Shown here: in pieces, positions 38,876 through 52,300 of the stretch
Numbering within the stretch: position 1 is the first letter of the stretch
Layout of the letters: each line of letters opens with the position of its first letter
Assembly: GCA_949130485.1 (NCBI GenBank)
Contig: OX422183.1
Coordinates: 10,700,543 to 10,764,542 of the forward strand
Origin: Agelas oroides
Taxonomy: Eukaryota > Porifera > Demospongiae > Agelasida > Agelasidae
Reading direction: 5' to 3'
Length of the DNA stretch: 64,000 bases
Translations under genes and position numbers: made by a program
Notes under the pieces: model-generated
Told to the model about the DNA's origin: nothing
The model's input: the letters and a program-made list of their open reading frames with translations, nothing else
Database searches by the model: none

Positions 38876-41640
38876 ATTCTAGAAGAATACTTGTCACGTG
38901 TATCTGACACACATATATTATCTGTATGACTTCCTAATTTCAGTGAGTAGGTGAATTAAATGACACAAATAGTAGGCGAAATGAGACTAACCTGAGTATA
39001 GGTAGTATATTTATACCACAGTGTGAGACAGTTAACTATAACTCAATTTTGTTTAAACTATTCTGATATATCTAATAGTAGGAGTATGTGACCCATATAT
39101 ATACACTGCAGTTCATCCAATGAAATACTTGGAAAGTGGCGTAATGTGTCAGGTCTAATAACATTACCAGATTTTTGCTCTTGTTCAACCCCCACTTGAA
39201 ATTTGGCTTTACGCTATAGGAGGACGTACCTGAGAAGGAAGGCATATACGTAGCAAATCCAGATGAGTCAATTCAGCTCCATTTGAAGCTCAGATTTTCA
39301 CGGAAACTAACTCAAGCGAAGATGCAACCTACTTTTTATAACATAATACCAACGATTTTGTGTTGCAGTTTCCTCTATATATACAGTTTTCCGTGTGGAG
39401 TTCCATCAACAGGAAACTGGTTAGTACTCTTTGAGGTACGTAGCTTCCTTGGGTGTCTGGAAATGGCTCTACAAATCAAAAAAGTACTGCTTAAACTTAA
39501 TGGTTTCCTGACAATTTGCAGTGCTAACAGTTTCCTTGAAATCACGGTCTGTCTGTGTGAAAATTAGACAACTTGAGGACACCTTTAACCACATAATTAC
39601 CCATGGGCCAGTGCTAACAGTTTCCTGTTCAGCTCGATTGAAATCAACAGTACACCAATCTGTGTGGTACTACCCTTGTTGTGCCCTTACCACTCTGAGA
39701 CACTGACACATTCAGAAAGGAAGCAACATACACATAAGCTAGCAGATTCTTGGGAATTGGAACTGCAATTCATCCAATGAAATACTTGGAAAATGACGTA
39801 ATGTCTAATACCAGATTTTTGCTCTTGTTCAACCCCCACCTTTAGTGCTAAAAATTTTATCTGTTAAACTGTTAACACTATAGGTGCCTGACTTCCTTTA
39901 TATGAAAATTCCTGATGTCTGGTAATGGCTCTAAAAGTGATCCATTTTTAGTTGAGGTCTCAGGAAGAAGCTGTTAGCTATATACACTGTATTTGAAGGT
40001 CTCAGTGTGAGTCTGGTATGAATGGTTCTTGTTAGATGATGAGTCCAAGGTGTCTAGCTACAAGCAGGTTCTAGAAATTAACTGTAGTATGCTGTAGCTT
40101 TCCTTCTGAAGGTTTTGAATGTCTGGTAATGCTGGCTCTACACAATAGTCAAATATTCATACAGGAAGCTGGTTACTGTTGATTAAACTGAACAGGAAAC
40201 TGTTAGGAAACTGTTAGTACTATAGGTGCCTAGCTTCCTGTTTGAAGGTTGGGTGTCTGGTAATGCCTCTACAAAGTGGTCCAATTTTCACACAGTTCAG
40301 TTAGGAAACTGCTAATCCTCACTAAAGTACATAGGTCCCTTTTTGAACTTCTCAGTGTAAGGTAGCTATATAGCAGTTAGACACTGAATCCAAGTATCTA
40401 CACAATCTAGAAACCCAATGGTTCTACAAGTAGTCAAAAGTTTACACAGGTAGCTACTGTTGATTTTATTGTGTTCAAGAAAACTACTAAGGGCTCAAGG
40501 GTTTTAAATAGTGTAGATCCCTAGGCAGATTTATACTTACCCATACACTGTCATGTGAAATCATATTCCAGGGAATGTGGGGGACCTGGGTCCCCATTTC
40601 CTCCCATTTCCTGGTAGTAACGGGGATCCTGCAATGAAAATAGGGACCTCCTCAATGACATGTAGGGAGTTGTTAACCAGGATATATTTGTGGTGAGACC
40701 ATAGGGTTATATCATTAGCACCTAAATGAAGAGGTTATCTGTTAGCTAGCTACCAACTTGAGCTCGGAAAATAACTTGCCGAGGTTTCGACTGAATGCTC
40801 CAGTCGTCATCAGGGCGAAAGTGAAGAAGTGTGAACAAACACTGTTATTTATAGCCATCCACTACTGAGGATACATACATTGGAGGTCAAAGGTCGGTGA
40901 GAATTGCTCCTCCCTCCCTGCCTCCCCATCATAGCGGTCCAGCAACCAGGGACTTCCAGTCCTTCATCTCAGTTGAAGCATTCCTCTGAGGATGTCATCT
41001 GGTGCAGTAGAACACTGTGAATGGTCTGATATAGCTGATCAGCATTTATGCAGGAGCCAACTGAGAAGCCACTGAAACATTAGCACCTAGTGTGACAGTT
41101 ATCAGCAAATAATACATTAGCACATATTAACTGTCACTAGCTAATTAAAAGATGCACAACAAAATGATAACCACCAGCTTTTGATGCTAGTTGCAAAACC
41201 TGCCTCCTCACAAGGCTAATGATTTGTAGCACATGGTAAAAGCATGAGAAACTGAGAGCACAGACTACAGATATAGATAGGTACTCCACACTAGTTTGTT
41301 CCCAACTAGCTGGCTAGCTTGCTCAATAGAGAGACTGCGACATAGATGGCATTCCAGCAAATGACACATTTGCCATTGCCATTGTTTGAAGTGATAGTGC
41401 AGTAATAGAATGACAGAATCAGTCTTGTTTGGACAGGGAGTTGGAATAACATTAGTCACAATTTAGAGTAGCAAAATGACTCAGTAAACAGGACCTAGCT
41501 GATTGCTATATTAGACCATACAAAAACTGATAGCTACAATGTTGTTGAGGTAGAGCTCCGAGCTGTGCCTGTCAGTGGCAAGATAGTTAACACATGCCCA
41601 GGAGACCCATGGTCGAAGCAAGGCTATTAATTAACTGTAC
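38876..41640. repeat. Spacer of receptor unit 1 (triplicated intergenic repeat)
   Basis: Contains blocks shared with 45745-46310 plus 47824-49020 and with 56640-59540: ATCCAATGAAATACTTGGAAA, GGAAGCTGGTTACTGTTGAT, CTAAGGGCTCAAGGGTTTT, TTAGCACATATTAACAGTCACTAGC and ATGACACATTTGCCATTGCC. It is non-coding and marks the upstream half of each tandem receptor unit. Confidence 0.8.
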
Positions 41641-41641
41641 A

Positions 41642-41650
41642 TTACCGTAA
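41642..41650 (+). promoter_or_regulatory. Altered TTACGTAA element upstream of R1
   Basis: TTACCGTAA stands where R2 and R3 have TTACGTAA. The extra C breaks the palindrome. Confidence 0.5.
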
Positions 41651-41916
41651 TCATAGCACGGAACACTAGACTTCCTTCTTGTGCCCAGACTCGGCCTGGA
41701 CCCATGGGTTGTCACAGCTACACACTGCATTCAAATGGTGTAATTTCTCACATTCCAATCCCCAGTGTTCATTATGCATCAACTGTGAGCAGCTTTGAAG
41801 ACAACAACTCAACGGCACTGGTAATTGTTACACTGAACTCAATGGGAATACGAACATTGGAAAACACATGTTCCAAGTCAGTTGTGTTGATGCACACTCC
41901 AGAGAGGTTAGACTAC

Positions 41917-42292
41917 CTTGCACTTGGTAAGAGGCAATGCGACTAAGTACATCGTCCCCAGGTATCATTGCTGTAACAGACTGCACCACTGAGCCATCAT
42001 TTTCCGGAGTTGCTGGTATGGTAAGATTTGACTGGAAACTACCAGAAATGCCCGCCACTGCCACTGGTTGTGTGAACCTAATTCCACGATTGTTGTTCAC
42101 GCCCAGGAGTAGTTCATTATCAACTTGCCAGAGAAGTGTATCTGCACCAGTCACGGAGCAATGAAAAGTGGTTTCCGATCCTTGGCTGGCATTAAAAGCA
42201 AGCGGAGTGGGAAGGGCACTGAGATTCTGAGCATACCCACCCTGCGCCCACAGCACTGCAACAAAAATCAGGTCCAGAGATAATCCAAGCAT
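41917..42292 (-). pseudogene. Receptor R1: inverted first (signal peptide + Ig) exon
   Basis: A complete 376-nt copy of the receptor's first exon (MLGLSLDLIFVAVLWAQGGY... to YQVQ, donor GTAGTC) lies on the minus strand, opposite to the rest of R1. A hydrophobic signal peptide is followed by an Ig-like domain with FHCSVTGADTLLWQVD. The second disulfide Cys has become Ser (VVQSVTAM instead of VVQCVAAM). A piece of the FN3 exon (about 41820-41905) follows it in inverted order after a deletion. Breakpoints lie near 41705-41820 and 42340, so no normal transcript can join it to the downstream R1 exons. Confidence 0.85.
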
Positions 42293-42344
42293 CTTCTCTG
42301 CGTTCATATCCAATGTACGGCCGGCATGTATTGTTCTCAGACAA

Positions 42345-45166
42345 GCTATGAACGTAGTGGGAGAGAGTAATGCAAGTATTGCAGTTTATGAGCCATGTGA
42401 CCCCACAACAGGTATAAATGAGAATATACTTAGGTCAATATATTTGGGGTTGATTAACTCTTGAGTTGTATTCACAGAGCCTGAAAGTGTCGATGGAAGT
42501 GATGTCAGAGGTAATATCTCATTTCAGGACCAAGAAAACCCAGTTGTAATGTTCAGTTTTCTGGAGGTAAGTTTGAGAATCCCCTTCACTGTCTACCAAC
42601 ATGTATGCTATGTGTATGCTAATTCTTTGCATGCAGGGCTCATCAGCTGGAAGTACTAACTGTTTCAATGTATACACAGTGGAGACCACCCCAATGTCTT
42701 CCATGGAGGCAGTTGTGCATGGACCGTTGATACCCACCATCACAGATGCATCAACGCTAATTGTTTCCATTGATTCTAACCTTATTCCTAATAATGTCTA
42801 TATTGCCACACTCATTACTGTCAATGTGCAGGGCAGTGTAAACTCTACTGGATTGATACCATTCAGTAAGTAACTTGAGATATTGCTGTGGTGAATGAAC
42901 TACCACATTGGAATGCCATCTTTTGCATTCTTGTAATCAAATCCCATTTACTTACTAACTAGAGAATGCAACGCATTGTGGCACGAGCCTGAGTGAGCGA
43001 TTGAAGTCTGTTGTAGGTTTTCTTCAACTGTTGAAGACGGTGCTCTTTCTTTGAGTTTGCGAAGAACGCGGCCATTTGCACAGCCACTACACTCTAGCAT
43101 GGCTCTACTTAGCTCTACTGGACTCTACTACACTCTACCATGGCTCTACTTAGCTCTACTGGACTCTACTACACTCTACCATGGCTCTACTTAGCTCTAC
43201 TGGACTCTACTGGACTCTACTACACTCTACCATGGCTCTACTTAGCTCTACTGGACTCTACTACACTCTACCATGGCTCTACTTAGCTCTACTGGACTCT
43301 ACTACACTCTACCATGGCTCTACTTAGCTCTACTGGATTCTACTATACTCTGTCATGGGTCTACTTAGCTCTACTGGACTCTACTACACTCTATCATGGC
43401 TCTACTTAGCTCTACTGGACTCTACTACACTCTACCATGTCTCTACTTAGCTCTATACTGGATTCTACTATACTCTATCATGGGTCTACTTCGCTCTTGC
43501 CAACCTCTGCTCTCTTTGCTCAGGTGTTTCTTCAGCTCTAGCTCTTGATCTACATTCTCTTTCTTGTGTTGTTTCTGCTTGATCCATCGTTTTGATTTGC
43601 TGTGTTGGTGTGGCACTGACTGCCACTCACACGGGGAACAGTCTACAGCCAGGAGTGTATGATGTTTCAGTGTTTGATTTGGAAAGTGATGGGGACATTG
43701 ATTTGCAACAAAGAGTGGTCATTACAGAACCTCCAACACTGACCCCCACTCCTGCACCTTCTCTGGCTCCAGGTAAGTTGCTAGAGTGGTGTGACGATTC
43801 ATGATATTGCGGGTGGAAGGTCAAACTTAGAATGGCAATCTGTATACCACAGCATGCAATAGTGTGCATGGTCAGGTGAATTTGTTGTATGAATATAAAT
43901 TTTAGGATGGTTGGTGCAGTTGTTCTTATTTTATAGGAATCACTTCAACTGTATCACCCCAACTACCATCAGGCCCTCCCACTTTTGGTGCTGAAGGCAG
44001 AGTCAGTATAACTGTGATCATCCCAGGTGAAGAAACATTTTTCAAGTCACTGTAAAAAATACATATTTTCCTGCCATCTCTATTGCACCAGCATGACACA
44101 TAAGCCCATTCAAAAATCGAACGGGCCTGGGAATGAGGCTAGACACATTACCAGAAGTCCAAGCAATGCTTCCTAACTAGTAAGTTTTCTTGCAAGTCCA
44201 TCAAGGAGCTTCTTTAGTTAAATCAGTCTCTTCTTTCAGAATAGCTACCTATTTGGCTACATTCCTGGCATTTTTTCCAAAATACCAAGACAACCCTGCA
44301 AGAGCAGCAGATGTGCAAGACAAACTTCTTTCAGATATAATTTGGCATCTCATGACATGTCATGCACGCACGTGTAACTGAGGATGACCTTGAAGTAACA
44401 AATACAATAAAGGCAAATAGCTATAGGATGAGAATGTCATATATCCTTTGCAACTTAATATTATTCATATTCTCTATGAGCTTTGTTGTGCTCTCCTTTC
44501 TTTAGTAGCAGTGGTTGGTGCAGTAATAGTTCTTGTTGCTCTGACAATCATTTTCTGCTTGTGCTTATACTTCCGAAGCAAGAGAAAAGGTAAACTGACA
44601 TTCTATCAATCAGCGCATTCTATCAATCACATGGCTGCATACATTCACTTATGTTTTCATTGTCCCATGAATTTAAAATAAGCATGAACTTCCACCTTGC
44701 ATCCCTCAATCACCAAACTGCATTTTATCACTGTGGTGTGTGTGTGTTTTGTATTTGTGTGTGTGTGTGTGTGTGTTTGCGTGTGCATGTGTGCAAGTAT
44801 ATTTGTATGTGTGCAAGTAGGTGTGTGTGTGTGTGTGTGTGTGTACCTCTGATAACACCATTATGGGATTTCATTTGCCCGTTCTAACTGGCCAAAGTAA
44901 ATTATTATTCTGCAGTGAATGCTGAACAAGCACCTTACTCTACAACAAACAATGAAGAATTGTATTACTCTACACCAAACTGTGATGGTTTGTATTACTC
45001 TACACCAAACCGTGAAGAAGCAGTGTATTACTCAAATGTCAAAGAATTGAATGCAATTGAGGTAACAAGGAATGATGCATGTGAAATGCCACCACAGCAT
45101 TCGTTTCAAATCAACATGGAGGAAAACCCTGCGTATGAAGTTGGTAGACCAAGAACTGTTAATTAG
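42345..45166 (+). pseudogene. Receptor R1: remaining exons (FN3 end to tail), broken
   Basis: Exons matching R2/R3: FN3 3' part 42345-42411, 42478-42566, 42637-42865, the 3' half of exon 5 (about 43610-43772), stalk 43937-44026, TM 44506-44589 (VVGAVIVLVALTIIFCLCLY), tail 44916-45166. The first half of exon 5 is gone, replaced by unrelated sequence and a 41-bp minisatellite, and the first exon is inverted. The tail is intact: three YYST/YYSN-type repeats, VYYSNV (ITIM-like), ENPAYEV (NPxY) and a stop. Not a working gene as assembled, but its exons could still serve in recombination with R2 and R3. Confidence 0.8.
43085..43490. repeat. ~41-bp minisatellite in R1
   Basis: The unit CTCTACTGGACTCTACTACACTCTACCATGGCTCTACTTAG occurs about nine times with small length changes. 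It occupies the place where R2 and R3 have intron 4 and the start of exon 5. Confidence 0.95.
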
Positions 45167-46311
45167 GTAGTAACTAGTAAGCTAATTTCTGTAACTTTTG
45201 AAAAATAATTTTGCAAAACATGAGTTTGTGTGGTTTGCAGACACCTTTCACTACAAATTTTAAATTTGACCAAGGAGAGGGTGTGTGTATGCATGGCATT
45301 GCTGTGGAGAAGAGGGTGTGCATTGCTATGGGGTGGGATGGGATGGAAGGTGAGTGTGTGTGGTGGAGGTATATAGTGTGGGCACTATGAGGAGACCTGG
45401 CTGGTGGGTACGTGGGTAGCTACCCTCTACATGTACCCATTTGGAATGTATTTGAGAGTGGCTACACAATGACAAGCAATCACGTTGAAGGGTGGTATAA
45501 TCCCTAAAGAAGAATGTTGGGAAGGCTCATCCTAATGTATTGAAGATTGTCAAAACATTTAAAGAAAGAACAGGCCTTAACAGTGGGGACCATAGGACAG
45601 CTTGCAGCTGGAGCTGCACCTCCCATCGTGCCAGGAAGGTTGTTCAGAGAGACTGAGGAGATTGATGAACTGAAGTGGAGGTTCTCATCAGACTCCATTA
45701 CTCTAGAAGAATACTTGTCACGTGTATCTGACACACACAAATGTATGACTTCCTTTATAGTGCATATTTCAGTGAGTAGGCAAAATGAGACTATTCTGGT
45801 ACATCATGCAAGTTTTGTGCAATAGTAGGAGTATATGACCATAACACTCTGCAGTTCATCCAATGAAACACTTGGAAAAGTGATGCAATGTTTCACTGGT
45901 AATGGCTCTACACAATAGTCAAATATTCATACAGGAAGCTGGTTACTGTTGATAAACTGTACAGGAAACTGTCAGTACTATACATGAAGGTGCCTAGCTT
46001 CCTGTTTGAAAGTTTGGTGTCTGGTAATGGCTCTACAAAGTGGTCCAATTTTCACACACATAGTTCAGTTAGGTTCCAGGAAACTGCTAATACTAGCTGA
46101 AGTACATAAGTCCCTTTTTGAAGTACTTAGTGTAAGGCTGGTATTGGTTCTTCATAGCAGTTAGACCAAAGATTCTACACAATATAGAAACCGATGGTTA
46201 GAGTCCAATGGTTCTACAAAGTAGTCAATTGTTTACACAGGTAGCTACTGTAGCAACATCTCAAACTACTGTACCCACTCTACAATAATAAGTGGTCCAT
46301 TTTTCGCATTT
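45167..46311. other. 3' flank of R1, MULE fragment and unit-2 repeats
   Basis: At 45385-45745 a decayed MULE 3' end is visible (HYEETW near the left; MSKHLKKEQALTVGTIGQL and EIDELKWRFSSDSITLEEYL further on), similar to 38600-38920. The rest is intergenic repeat shared with the other receptor units. Confidence 0.7.
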
Positions 46312-47823
46312 CAATGGCCGACTTGCATAATGACGTCACGTACGAGGGCTGGGGTAAAACTTCGACGGCGTGCCATAGAGAATGTATGGGGATTTTGTAT
46401 CCCACCTGATAAACACCGTTATAACTTGTGATCGATAGTAGCTGTTGCTGCTCTTTTCGCATGCATTGACCACAGCAGAATGTTCTATCCTCCGAATAGT
46501 TCCTATGCGCTTCGGACGTTGCGCAACGTTTCGGCTAGCATGCAAAGCTACGCACACGCTCAAGAGTCTCAATTACAATCGCTACAACTGCCCTCACAGC
46601 TACCTCAAGTTAGAGTCAGCGTCAGAGATAACTTACTTCACTTGAATAGATCCTGTAGAAGGCGCAGAACCCGCTGCCCCGCCCACATACATGCACACCT
46701 CCATGATTTAGCCATGGTTCAGCTACATTGTACCATGTCATATTTTGGAGATATAATAAGACTAAAATGGTAGTACGTACAGAACAACAGTATAACACTG
46801 ATAATGTAAGTTCAGTTGTGCTCCTTCTTGGACAGAAGCAGCTCTTTGAGGATTGTCTCTTGGGTCTGCACACTGCACAGTTCATGGTCACCTTCATCGG
46901 CATCTAAGGAGAGCATCAATTTATGGCCCTGTGAAAGCGTATGGAGGGGAATGTGTAAATTGAACATCACTCATAGTGATGTGTTTTACCCATGCATACG
47001 TTCTTTTGCCCTGAACAACAACAACAACAACAGACACTAACTACCAGAAAGACCTTGACATCTCTTGACCCTTTTGCCTCCGTCACGAATTCATATCAAT
47101 CATGTGAAAATCTCCCAGGCCTTCTCCGTGCTGCAAATAATCAGAACGTTGACTTGGAGAAGGTCTGGGAACAATGCTACATGTGATACCCTGCTGCAAA
47201 CCTTCAGCTACACAGTCTCAGTAGCCTCATTCCCATGCACGCCCACCCAGCTTTCTGTCCCTTACCACCATACAGCAAGCAACAGAAAGCCAGGTGGGGG
47301 CCTGAGAAAGAGGCTACACAGTCTACTTTCTGGTTACTCTCTCCAAGAAAAAGTTGCATACCCACATGAAGTACAAGAGTATCCCAGCAGCTGCAACTAA
47401 TTAAATCATACAAATTCAGCTGTAAATCTGGCTTATTCATGCCTTCCCACCCTCACCATTGCACAAAACAGAAATATTGTACACAATATATACAAAAAGG
47501 TGGCTTACAAATAGTTTCAAGACAGAGGTCTTAGCCGTTTTCCAGAAATAGCATATTGGTAGACATCATGAGCTGAACCATCGGCGGCTTTCCAGTCAAT
47601 TAACGCCGCGCACTGCACGCAATACGGCCATTGGACTCACTTATGAATACACCAACTCTTTGGGTAGCAAATATTAGCGCATGGAGACGATCGCTCTTTC
47701 CGCGAAGCAAACTGATGGATCTTCTCAACACGCGTTTGGAATTCCCCATACATTCTCTATGGCCAGCTGCTGAAGTTTTACCCCAGCCCTCGTACGTGAC
47801 GTCATTATGCAAGTCGGCCATTG
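46312..47823. mobile_element. 1.5-kb DNA element with ~85-bp inverted ends
   Basis: CAATGGCCGACTTGCATAATG at 46312 is mirrored at the right, ending CATTATGCAAGTCGGCCATTG at 47823. The similarity runs through TGACGTCACGTACGAGGGCTGGGGTAAAACTTC and CATAGAGAATGTATGGGG. CATT-type flanks are seen on both sides. It interrupts the intergenic repeat that is continuous in units 1 and 3. No transposase was recognised inside. It contains a TAGCCTCATTCCCATG hairpin at 47222-47317. Confidence 0.85.
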
Positions 47824-49224
47824 CATTGAACAGAAAACTGTTAGCACTATTGGTTTGAAAAGGCACCTAGCTTCCTGTTTGGGTCGTGTCTAATCATTGG
47901 ACTGGATTGTAGACTGGATTGCTGGACTGGATTACTGGATTTATCAGTTCACATGACCTCGGCTCCACCCAATCACATTAATAGCCTAATGTTGTTATAA
48001 TCATCCCACTGCGTAGTAGAGAATGTAGATGAGTGCACAATGCACAAGCCACATGGATGGATGTGTACCATGAGTTCATGGTGTGGAGATCATGTGGTAC
48101 ACACAATTTAAGTTCAAAGGTCAGTCCAGTGATCCAGTCCAGCAGTCCAGTCCAGTGATTAGATACGGCCTTCTGTTTGAGAAGTCTCAGTGTCTGGTGT
48201 TGGCTCTACAAAGTAGTCTAATTTTCACACAGGTTCCAGGAAACTGCAAACACTGGTTTCCTTTTTGAGGGTCTCAGTGTAAGGCTGGTTGGTAATGGCT
48301 CCACATAATAGTTAGACACTGAATCCAAGCTATCTACACAACCTAGAAACTGGCTCCACAAAGTCAAATTTTTAAATGAGTATCTAGCTACTGTTAATTT
48401 CACTGGTTCTGAGAAAAAACAACTAAGGGCTCAAGGGTTTTTAACTAGTGTGGATCCTTAGGCAAGCAGCTATGTAATTATTACCATGGCCTATTACTCT
48501 ACTATCTATATGACAACAGTAATTGTTAAAATGTAATCTTGCATCTGCAATCAGTGCAGTAGCTAGCAGGTCACTAGTTTCTATTAGTCTGGTTTGCAAA
48601 ACTGCAGATATATTTGTGGTGAGCTGGAGGCTATAGCAGGTCACCATTTATCATTAGTACCTGGTGTGACAGTTACCAGTAATAACATTATTTATTAGCA
48701 CATATTCACAGTCACTAGCTAATAATAACCACCAGGTTAGCTACAACACCTGGTGTTCTTGGCCTCCCTATAGCTAATGGTTTGTGGTACATAAGCTAAG
48801 AGCACAGACTATCACTGACTACAGACACAGATCTAGATACCCCATGACTGCAAACTTTGTGCCTAACTAGCCAGTTAGCTCAGTAGAGAGACTGTGACAT
48901 GGACAATGGCATTCCAGCAAATGACACATTTGCCATTGCCATTGCCATTGCCATTGTTTGAACTGGTAACTTGGTTAGTGAAAAACGGAATGACAGAATT
49001 GGGCCGGATTAGAGTAGCTATATGGCCTCGTACCCAGGCTCTCGGTGAGCCTGGGTAGCTAAGAGGCTAGGTGAAAAACGAATCAGTCAGACCTAGATGA
49101 TTGCTAGACCAGACCATACAAAAACTGATAGCTACAACGTTGTTGAAGTAGACCACAGAGGTGTGCCTGTCAGTGGCAATAGTAACAACTCACGCCCACA
49201 GTCGCGCGCGTCGAGACATGTACA
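47824..49224. repeat. Intergenic repeat of receptor unit 2
   Basis: Matches blocks of 40200-41500 and 58600-59540 (CTAAGGGCTCAAGGGTTTT, ATGACACATTTGCCATTGCC) with extra simple repeats (CCAGTCCAGTCCAGTG near 48130; GCCATT x4 near 48930). No gene was seen. Confidence 0.7.
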
Positions 49225-49232
49225 TTACGTAA
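49225..49232 (+). promoter_or_regulatory. TTACGTAA palindrome upstream of R2
   Basis: A perfect PAR-bZIP/NFIL3-type site 118 bp before the ATG, at the same place and in the same context (ACATTACGTAATCA) as in R3. A role is inferred from this conservation. Confidence 0.5.
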
Positions 49233-49349
49233 TCAGAGCGCCGAGCCTGGCATACGTTTCCTGCCGCCCCCCAGACTCAGCATAGAACCCATGGGTTGTG
49301 GTAATACTACTGCCGGCCGTCGATCGCACTGGATACGAACGCAGAAAAG

Positions 49350-52300
49350 ATGCTTAGATTATCTCTCAAACTGATTTTTGTTGCAGTGCTGTTGGCGCAG
49401 CGGGGATGTGCTCAGAGTGCCACTGCATCAATCACTCCGCTCGCCGTCAATGCCAGCCAAGGATCGGTAACCACTTTCCATTGCTCCGTAACTGGTGCAG
49501 TTGCACTTCTCTGGCGAGTTGATAATATTGTACTTTCGAGTATGAACAGATTAATAGATCGAGGAATCATGTTCTCAGAGTCAGTGGCAGAGAGCCCCGG
49601 TAGCTTCCAGTCAAATCTTACCATACCCGCAACTCCAGAAAATGATGGCTCCGTAGTGCAATGTCTTGCGGTGGTAGTGGTAGGGGCTAATATATTTAGT
49701 CTCAACGCCACTTACAGAGTACAAGGTATGAGTTAAGACATTCCTGTATATCTTCAGTATACCCATTATACAGTGGCAAATTGTCTTTCTGTGCAGGTAT
49801 ACTGGATCCCCCCATTAACTTGACTATTGTCAATCAGGATGCTTCTCGCAGCAGGCTGTTGTGGGGAGCTCCAGAGTCTCTGGACATAACAGACATTGAG
49901 CCAGACATCAGTAACTACAGAATCTGCACTAACCTCTCTGGAGTGTGCATCAACACAACCAAATTGGAACATGTCTTTCCCAATGTTCGTATTCCCATTG
50001 AGTTCAGTGTGACAGCCGTAAACATAGTGGGAGAGAGTAATGCATCTATCACAATTTATGAACCATGTGACCCCACAACAGGTAATGAGAATACATTAAA
50101 ATCAGTATAGTTTGAGTTGATTGACTTTTGAGTTGTATTCACAGAGCCTGAAAGTGTCAACGGAAGTGATGTCAGAAGTAATATCTCATTTCAAGCCCTA
50201 GAAAACCCAGTTGTAACATTCAGCTTCCCTGAGGTAAGTTTGCGAAACAATATATCCTCTTCACTGTCTACCAACATGCATGCTATATGATATGCTAATG
50301 TTTTGCATGCAGGTCTCATCAGCTGAAAGTACTAACTGTCTCAATGTATACACAGTGGAGACCACCCCAACGTCTTCCATGGAGGCAGTTGTGCATGGAC
50401 CATTGATACCCAGGGTCACAGGTGCATCGACACTTATTGTTTCCATCGACTCTAACCTTGTTCCTAACAATGTCTATACTGCCACACTCATTACTGTCAA
50501 TGTGCAGGGCAGTGTAAACTCCACTGGATTGATACGATTCAGTAAGTAAGTTGAGATATTGCTGTGATGAATGAACCACCACATGCTAGCTATACACATG
50601 CAACTATACCTACAGCAGGTAAACTGTGAGTGATATCTATATCTTAGCAATCCAATTTCAAACTACATGTAACTGTACACTGTAGGCTACTTCAACCCTT
50701 TTGTTAAATTAGTATCTCCTGTCACAGCCTATAGATCAGCATTTCTTGTGAGGTTTGTTGTTTTCTTTAAACATCAACATCTGTCCCTAGAAACGTTCTT
50801 TGGTTGCATGGTTGTGGTAAAAATGCCAGGAATATAGCCAAATAGGTCTTCTGAAAAAAGAGACTAGCTAATATAACTAAAGAGGAAGCTCTTCAATGGA
50901 ATTAGAAAACCTATTTGGTAGCATTCCTTGATCACAATGATGCAACTGAGACAACCTAAAAATGTGGTTGAAGTGTTTTATGGGTCAACATTACTATAAC
51001 ATGTATGTAAACAATTATTATTACAATTTCCTGGGCTAAGAAACCTGTTACACATTCAAAATCGGGATACAGAGAGTCAATTACAATAAAAGGAACAAAG
51101 TGTGGAATCATGCAAAGCTTCCATATAAGGCATATGCAGGAATGAAAACAGGAAAACAGAGCCATAAATGTAACATTTATACATGACAAGCTAGTTAGAA
51201 TTTAGTAGCTTTTCCATTTATTTATTGCACAAGTCACTTCATTGAATCTGACTGCATATTTTACGACTAGACCAGTGTTAGCCTACGATTATGGCCAGCA
51301 TGGGTGAGTTTCAATACATGCACAGCATATTTTCATTTATAAACACCCACAGCAACATTTCAGTGGCGTAGGAACCGTAGCGGCCGTAGCGGCTTTGGCC
51401 GCTACACTTTTTAGGGCGCAAATTAATATTCATAACCTGCTAAAGTTACTATAATAGCTAAAGCTAGCCTCGTTCCCTGGGAACGAGCCTAAGCTCAAGC
51501 AGCCTCTTCGTTGCACCAGTCTCATATGCAGTTACATGCGTACATTTCCGCTTAAAGTACACTACAAAGCAATCAAAATCTTCGCAGTGAGATGGCTTGG
51601 TACGAGGCTAGTGCACATTTTCACAGAGACCTACTACTACAAGCGACGAAAGCTGGGCGGTCTCCTGGGAACAACGACGAAGTCAGTACGTATAATCTTA
51701 CTGTTTTTCAAATATTTTACTGGACTGTTGGGAAGGTCTGAAAGCTTCTACCCTTGAAAAAAGGCTTTATTTTGCAGTCTAAAGGTGCACACTTTGAAAA
51801 AATTCGCCGCCGCGCTACGCGCGGCGAAATTGTTTTACATTTTTCCCGCCGCGCTTCGCGCGGTACAACATGGCCTCTACACTTCAAATTTGCTTCCTAC
51901 GCCTATGCATTTGATGTGCAAGAAGTGACTGTTTCTATTGGCCCTGGAAGTATCACTGTTGTGTGTAATTTTGCGGAGGGATCAGATGCGAGAGGCTGTC
52001 ACATTGTCATCAGTGAACAGAATTCTGGTGAAGAGGTGCAGAGAAATGCTACAAGGCAGTTGATGTCTGGGTCTGTATTGACACTGACTACTACTCACAC
52101 GGAGAACAGTCTACAGCCTGGAGTGTATGATGTTTCAGTGTTCGATTTGGAAAGTGATGGGGGCATCGATTCGCAAAGTATTATACACAGTCAAAGAGTG
52201 GACATTACACCTCCAACACCGACCCCCACTCCTGTACCTTCCCTACCTCCAGGTATAAGTATATATATATATATATATATATATACCGGTAGTGGTGTGA

